Translations under genes and position numbers: made by a program | Notes under the pieces: model-generated | What the model saw: the letters and a program-made list of their open reading frames with translations, nothing else | Databases searched by the model: none | Told to the model about the DNA's origin: nothing | DNA from: Ecdyonurus torrentis | Lineage: Eukaryota > Arthropoda > Insecta > Ephemeroptera > Heptageniidae | Reading direction: 5' to 3' | Length of the DNA stretch: 64,000 nucleotides | NCBI GenBank assembly: GCA_949318235.1 | Contig: OX439127.1 | Coordinates: forward strand, 32,264,873 to 32,328,872 | In this document: piece after piece, positions 57,464 through 64,000 of the stretch | Position numbering within the stretch: position 1 is the stretch's first letter | Layout of the letters: each line of letters starts with the position of its first letter

Positions 57464-59151
57464 TCAATTCCCTAGTCATGTGATTAAAAACGGTGTTTTC
57501 CGTGAATGCATTGGACTCTTAACTCACAGTAATATATCAGTATGGGTCAAGTTACTTAATTGGGTCTTTTACTTTTTTTTTTAATTGTGTTTGAAATAAT
57601 GCAAGCTTGCTAAAGATTAAAAAAAAATGCTACGATGGTAAAAATTAATTATTTTCCTTTAATTTTAAGTACAATGCAAATTTTACCTTCGCAGATATTT
57701 TATTGGGTAGTATTATGTACATATTTAATGTCAGGGAATTTTATATATAGTATAGTATAGAAGTATATGAAAATATACCAGACCTAAAAATAGGGCAAAA
57801 TTTTATCCTTAAATATGTTATGTTTAACAAGACAGACTTTTTAAAGTAGCAATAAAATACTTAAGAGTAATTGAAATACTGAAGTAATTACTACAAATGT
57901 ATTGTTTTAGTTTTAACAGTAATAATAGTTTAAATTATTTCGAGGACTCAGAAGGTATACACCCACGTACATGGTCATATTCAATGTATACTGTACATGT
58001 TGTCTGTTGTACAAATTACACCTCTAAATGATATAAAATTGAACAACAAAATTATTTTATTGTCTAGAATTAAGTGTGGATTGCATTGCAATAGTGCACT
58101 ACAAACTACAAAACTCATATTCTAATTACAATAAAACTGATGTGTAAAAACTATGCTTTATAAATAATGCAAATATTAGATATTATCACATTAAAATTTA
58201 TGCAAGAATCGTTTTTAAAGTGTGTGCAAAATTTATAATACCGCAATGAGAGGAATGTTTGAATGCCTGCATACTGAATTTGCTGCATTATTTATTATAC
58301 CCGCAACAATATTCCTTTGTAGCATTGGTTTGCGTACATGTAAATTTGGTGATATTTTAAAAAAAAAATTAGCTGTAGATTTATAGTCAGACTAAAACAA
58401 AACTCTACCTTTATTGTACTGATTGTTTTTATTATTATTATATTATAATGAAAATATAGCCTTAAAATATTAAATATAGTAAGTTTTGTTTTTCCCTGAC
58501 TAAACATTTAACATGACATTTTAACATTGTAAAATAATTGTAAAAGCAGTTCATTCCCGAATGATCAATACCTCAAATCATGAAAATGATTTATATTTTT
58601 TTGGGGTCTTGGTATAATAGTGTCATCTCTTCCCGAAATTCATGTTGCAATAAATTTGAAATGAATTATTATATTACACAAAGAATAAGATTTTACATAT
58701 ACTACAAAATGTATGTTAGGATTTTTTTTCCCGTTAATTCATGCTATGTAACTGCCATAAAAATTGTGAGTAAAATGAGGTGACATACTTGCAATCGTCG
58801 AGGGTATGCGAGTATTGTTACCCCCAATTATGTAACTATTGCTACTCCTTTGTACACTGACCGCACAGCAAACACTGTTGATCTAGAAGTGATAAAAATG
58901 AAAGCCTTTATCAGTGATAGTACTGTACTTGTTAATGTTATAACTGTGCAAAGGGATAGCTCATGTAGTTGCCACATCTTCTTCTTCTTCTTTTTTTTCT
59001 GCAATTTTAATATGGTACTTTTGTATAATTCATATTCATACTGTGTTTGCATTGCAAATTATAGATCATAGAAACTCCAAGGCTAGGAATTACATTCAAT
59101 AAATTCTATATGTGTGTGTATATACCTATATATATATATATATATATAGAT
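57464..59151. other. Intergenic, no gene seen
   Basis: AT-rich, with GTATA runs near 57750. Nothing with coding or RNA-gene character. Confidence 0.5.
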
Positions 59152-59350
59152 GGCTACGTGGCATTTTGGTAGTACTGCAATCTCCACAGGTGCAATTTTG
59201 GCACTTCTGTATTCTCCGTGCTCTCTTCTTTTGAAACATCTTTATACACTTAGCTTGTACAGATGTGCCATTAGTAGGCATGGTGAAGTTTGCACATGAG
59301 CCAAAAGTGCACCCACGGAGATTGCAGAAGTACCAAAATGACGCGTAGCC
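59152..59350. mobile_element. MITE with GGCTACGTGGCATTTTGGTA ends
   Basis: GGCTACGTGGCATTTTGGTA on the left is mirrored by TACCAAAATGACGCGTAGCC on the right, with GCAATCTCC / GGAGATTGC continuing the arms. TA microsatellites lie on both sides. Confidence 0.85.
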
Positions 59351-59351
59351 C

Positions 59352-59467
<116 letters not shown>

Positions 59468-59627
59468 TTGAGGGTGCTCCGCTATAATGTCCTAAGTCCA
59501 TTTGACCTTGAAAAATATTTTTTGCTGCAAATGACCTGAAATGGAAAAAGCCAAAATTTGGGGTCGATTAGACAATTTTTTTATTTTTCAAGGTCAAGTG
59601 GACTTAGGACATTATACCAGATCACCC

Positions 59628-59631
<4 letters not shown>
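59468..59631. mobile_element. MITE with TCGAGGGTGCTCCGCTATAA ends, copy 2
   Basis: Inverted relative to 35258-35420 and closely similar. The left end reads TTGAGGGTGCTCCGCTATAA; the right end (CCAGATCACCCTCGA) has diverged. Again set within TA repeats. Confidence 0.88.
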
Positions 59632-59670
<39 letters not shown>

Positions 59671-60767
59671 CCTCTTTATTATTATTTATTTTCAAAATAC
59701 TATGTTGATGTGTGAACTAGCTCATACACTACAGCTAGTTCATTAAAGCGTTAAGTTAAACTTTTTGATACACAAGCTAACTTTAAATATTTGTGTGCAT
59801 TAAATTATAAACCTTCTATTCCTACATAAAAGGCTGTAGAATACAATATGGAAATGGGGATAAAATAACTGGCACTTGAAAAATATTTTGATGTGATAAA
59901 AAAAATAATAATAATAAAAAACTTGTTAGCAATTTTCACATACCAACAAAAATCATAGGCACTTTTTTCAATTGGTTATTAATTATTGAATCCATTTTAC
60001 AATAATTATCTCTGTTGTTAAACTGTTATTTCAAATTCTTCTTCATAGATCTTTCCCATAATCAATTGCTAAAGTAAATCATTTTTTTATTTAAGTTATT
60101 TTTGTATGTTTTATAGTATGCGACAAGGAATTGATAATAGGTTAACAACATTTGTCGTGTCTGTATTTATCATGTATTCTAAGTTTTGAACTTTTTTTTT
60201 TTTTTTTTTTTTTTTGAAGCCAGGTATTCCTGTATGTAGTGTTGCTCACAATAGTGATTTGCTTTTTTTTTTTTCTCTCTCTCCTTCCTTAATTAAGGAT
60301 TTATTCAAAAAATGCATGTTAAAAATACGTTTAATTTTTATTTATGATATTTATTTATTGTACATTTAGACATATATATTTAAATATGTAAGCACAAAGA
60401 TATATTTAAGTCAAGCTGCTTGTAAGACATGCAATCAATATTTTATGTTGGATTTAGTTTCCAATATTTGGTATTTATTATTATAATTATTATTTGTTTT
60501 ATGTGTAACGTATATATCTATAATCTATGCAATCTTTTTTGTGTTTCTGTATGGAAAAAAAAAAAAATAGCAATATGAACCTCCACCCCACTCTTTAATT
60601 TCATAGTAATTTACATTCATATTTATTCCAGTGCCTTTTCTACTTTGGAAATGAGGTAAATCAATGAGCACTGGAACATGTACTTTACCATATGTAGAGT
60701 AGTAAATGAACTGCCAACTTATTGCAATCAACATTCTAATTCTAATTATTTCATAGATGTGTGTGTT

Positions 60768-60801
<34 letters not shown>

Positions 60802-60805
60802 TTGA
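59632..60805. other. Intergenic, no gene seen
   Basis: AT-rich with poly-T near 60191-60215 and a (GT)n(GA)n tract at 60761-60800. Confidence 0.5.
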
Positions 60806-60916
60806 CTAGTTCCAAAACCCGCTTCTTCCATTTTCAATGAAAGTGACTTTCTTATCACAATCAGGTATGATATTATCACCTCTGTTGGAAATGGAAGAAG
60901 CGGTTTTTGGAACTAG
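60806..60916. mobile_element. MITE with CTAGTTCCAAAACCCGCTTC ends
   Basis: CTAGTTCCAAAACCCGCTTC at the left and GAAGCGGTTTTTGGAACTAG at the right. Arms are about 35 bp. It lies between a (GT)n(GA)n tract and a (TA)n tract. Confidence 0.88.
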
Positions 60917-60920
60917 GTGA

Positions 60921-60923
<3 letters not shown>

Positions 60924-61000
<77 letters not shown>
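60924..61000. repeat. (AT)n microsatellite
   Basis: 77 bp of AT repeats next to the MITE at 60806-60916, followed by a short (ATA)n. Confidence 0.95.
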
Positions 61001-61014
<14 letters not shown>

Positions 61015-61921
61015 ATATATACGTATTACGTGTAAAAAAAAAAAAGAGAAGAAAAAAAGGTGTGTGTGACAAATGTTAACTTGTTATTTAATATTTTTTG
61101 TGTATAAAACCATAAGTAAACAATCACAGCTCTTTCACCATGTTCTATGTAAATGTTTATGACAAGTATTTATGTAAAGACATTGTTCGCAATCAGTTTC
61201 ACTTTGTACATACTTACATATATCTGTTATGTCAGATGAGTAAAGATAAACATTTTAAATATTTTAAATTCTTGACAAAGTAATTTCAGTTGTTAATTGG
61301 TAAACATAAAATACTGTAGTTCTTTCAATTTAAGTTATAAGATGTAACTTTTTTGTTTTTGTTATTATTGAACTGTATAATTTTTAATTTAAAATTTGAC
61401 ATTTATATCCGAGTATTTTGTGAACTAGAATTAAGAGCACAACATGTATACATGAAAAAAAAAATTCTTGCTTTCTTTTTATGGAAACAGTGTTTGTGTA
61501 CTGTAATACCTATATACATGAAGTATTTCTGCATGTTTATACAACAACTGATGGAGTTTGTGGCAACTTTTTTATGTAACTTTTAACTCCACCAGTTTGG
61601 TGTATGATTGGACACTTGCATTATCAATAACTTAAATTGATATGCAAGGAGTCCATTTAATTTATTATGCATGTATGTATGTATGATCTAAGCAGTAATT
61701 AGTGTATAGATGCAGATAAATCAGGTTGGTGCTTTTATTATTGTTTTGTGATTTAATTCTCTATTCTGATAATGGTATTAAACTATTATTTAAATTAAAT
61801 ACAGATTGTTTTTGTTTTTTGTTCGTTTTTTTAAATAATAATATAGAGCTCTAAAACTCATTAATTTTAAAATTAAAAAAGCTATAAAAATATGTAATCA
61901 TAATATTTAATCACTATATTA

Positions 61922-61955
<34 letters not shown>

Positions 61956-62679
61956 CTATATTATAGCAAGATAGAGATGGACCAGCTATGAGGGAGCTCC
62001 TAGGACTCGCCTATTTTTAATGTTTAAAGCTGTTTTAGAGTATTATTTTCTTTTTGCATTTGCTTTGTATGCACTACTACTACAGCCACTTTTATAATCA
62101 ATATTTAAATGAGGATAAATCCATCACAGTGGATATACAATGTTAATTATTTAAAAATAAAATAATTCTTCTTTCTCTATTACTATTATTATTTTATTTT
62201 TAATTTTTTAACATAATAATACTTTTATAATTAATATTTTACTATAATCTATATTATTCATTTATAACTATACTCTATAGAAGTAATAAGTTTTAACTAA
62301 TATATTAGTAAATTATTTCAATTATTTACATAAAAAAAATCATTATTAAACACACTGTTATAGAGAACAGTATATAATTGGAATTAATAGTTAGCAGGAA
62401 ATTAAACAAGCTCCATAAAGTTTACATCTTTATTTGTCAAATGCAATAAGTGCAGGTAATAACTACATTTTTAGCCTTAGAAAAAAACATGTTAGAAAAT
62501 ATTACATTTATGATTATTGTAGCATCGTTGTTACTGAAAATATTTGAAACTCTAAAATCTGGCAAGGTGAAAACATACAGTATATTACTCATTACATAAC
62601 ATTATTTATAAGCTAGAATAAATCAGTCAATAGTGATAAAGACTGGGGAAAGAGGTACACCATTTGTTATTCTGGCTTT
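61001..62679. other. Intergenic between convergent PHRF1 and cathepsin D genes
   Basis: AT-rich sequence with a (TA)n run at about 61923-61951. No gene or inverted repeat seen. Confidence 0.5.
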
Positions 62680-62685
62680 TTTATT
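62680..62685 (-). terminator. Cathepsin D polyadenylation signal (minus strand)
   Basis: TTTATT on + (AATAAA on -), 44 nt past the stop codon. Confidence 0.5.
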
Positions 62686-62728
62686 TATCAACTCTTATTA
62701 TGATATTATTTAACGTTGGATACAAAAA

Positions 62729-64000
<1,272 letters not shown>

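Overview
This window is a piece of an AT-rich, intron-rich animal genome, most likely an invertebrate. The evidence is multi-exon genes with standard GT-AG introns and recognisable animal orthologues, a very heavy load of (AT)n, (CT)n, poly-T and poly-G simple repeats, and dozens of short inverted-repeat (foldback/MITE) transposons in nearly every large intron. A mariner-type transposase scrap of a kind common in arthropods hints at an arthropod, but the sequence alone does not fix the taxon.

Six protein genes can be assembled exon by exon with consistent reading frames. From left to right: (1) the last three coding exons of a VPS13B-like lipid-transfer protein, + strand, 174-1720; (2) a 5-exon 1-Cys peroxiredoxin (Prdx6 type, 219 aa), + strand, 6688-14529; (3) a second 219-aa Prdx6 paralogue, - strand, 15655-18817, tail-to-tail with the first and with the same intron phases; (4) FNBP4 (formin-binding protein 4), + strand, 14 coding exons, 1004 aa, 24936-38279; (5) PHRF1 (PHD and RING finger protein 1), + strand, 11 coding exons, 2293 aa, 42120-53462, with one 5.1-kb exon; (6) the 3' five exons of a cathepsin D-like aspartic protease, - strand, 62729 to the window edge.

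Between and inside the genes the sequence is dominated by inverted-repeat elements. At least six families begin with TACAG and sit at TA dinucleotides, as expected for Tc1/mariner-type non-autonomous elements. Highlights are a 1.66-kb near-perfect palindrome in Prdx6-A intron 1, a palindrome whose loop encodes a transposase C-terminal scrap in Prdx6-B intron 3, two related 1.1-kb foldbacks in neighbouring FNBP4 introns, and a transposon-in-transposon nest in PHRF1 intron 1. No bacterial-type systems, CRISPR arrays, rRNA or convincing tRNA genes were seen.

The genes do not form one pathway: VPS13B acts in membrane lipid transfer, Prdx6 in peroxide reduction, FNBP4 and PHRF1 are nuclear/RNA-linked scaffolds, and cathepsin D is lysosomal. 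FNBP4, PHRF1 and CTSD all lie on human chromosome 11p, so the cluster may preserve an old linkage. Protein-level oddities are a PHRF1 whose PHD finger is reduced to three CxxC knuckles, an FNBP4 whose second WW domain lacks its second Trp and whose Pro-rich region is rebuilt from PPLP repeats, and Prdx6 paralogues that lack residues of the phospholipase triad.
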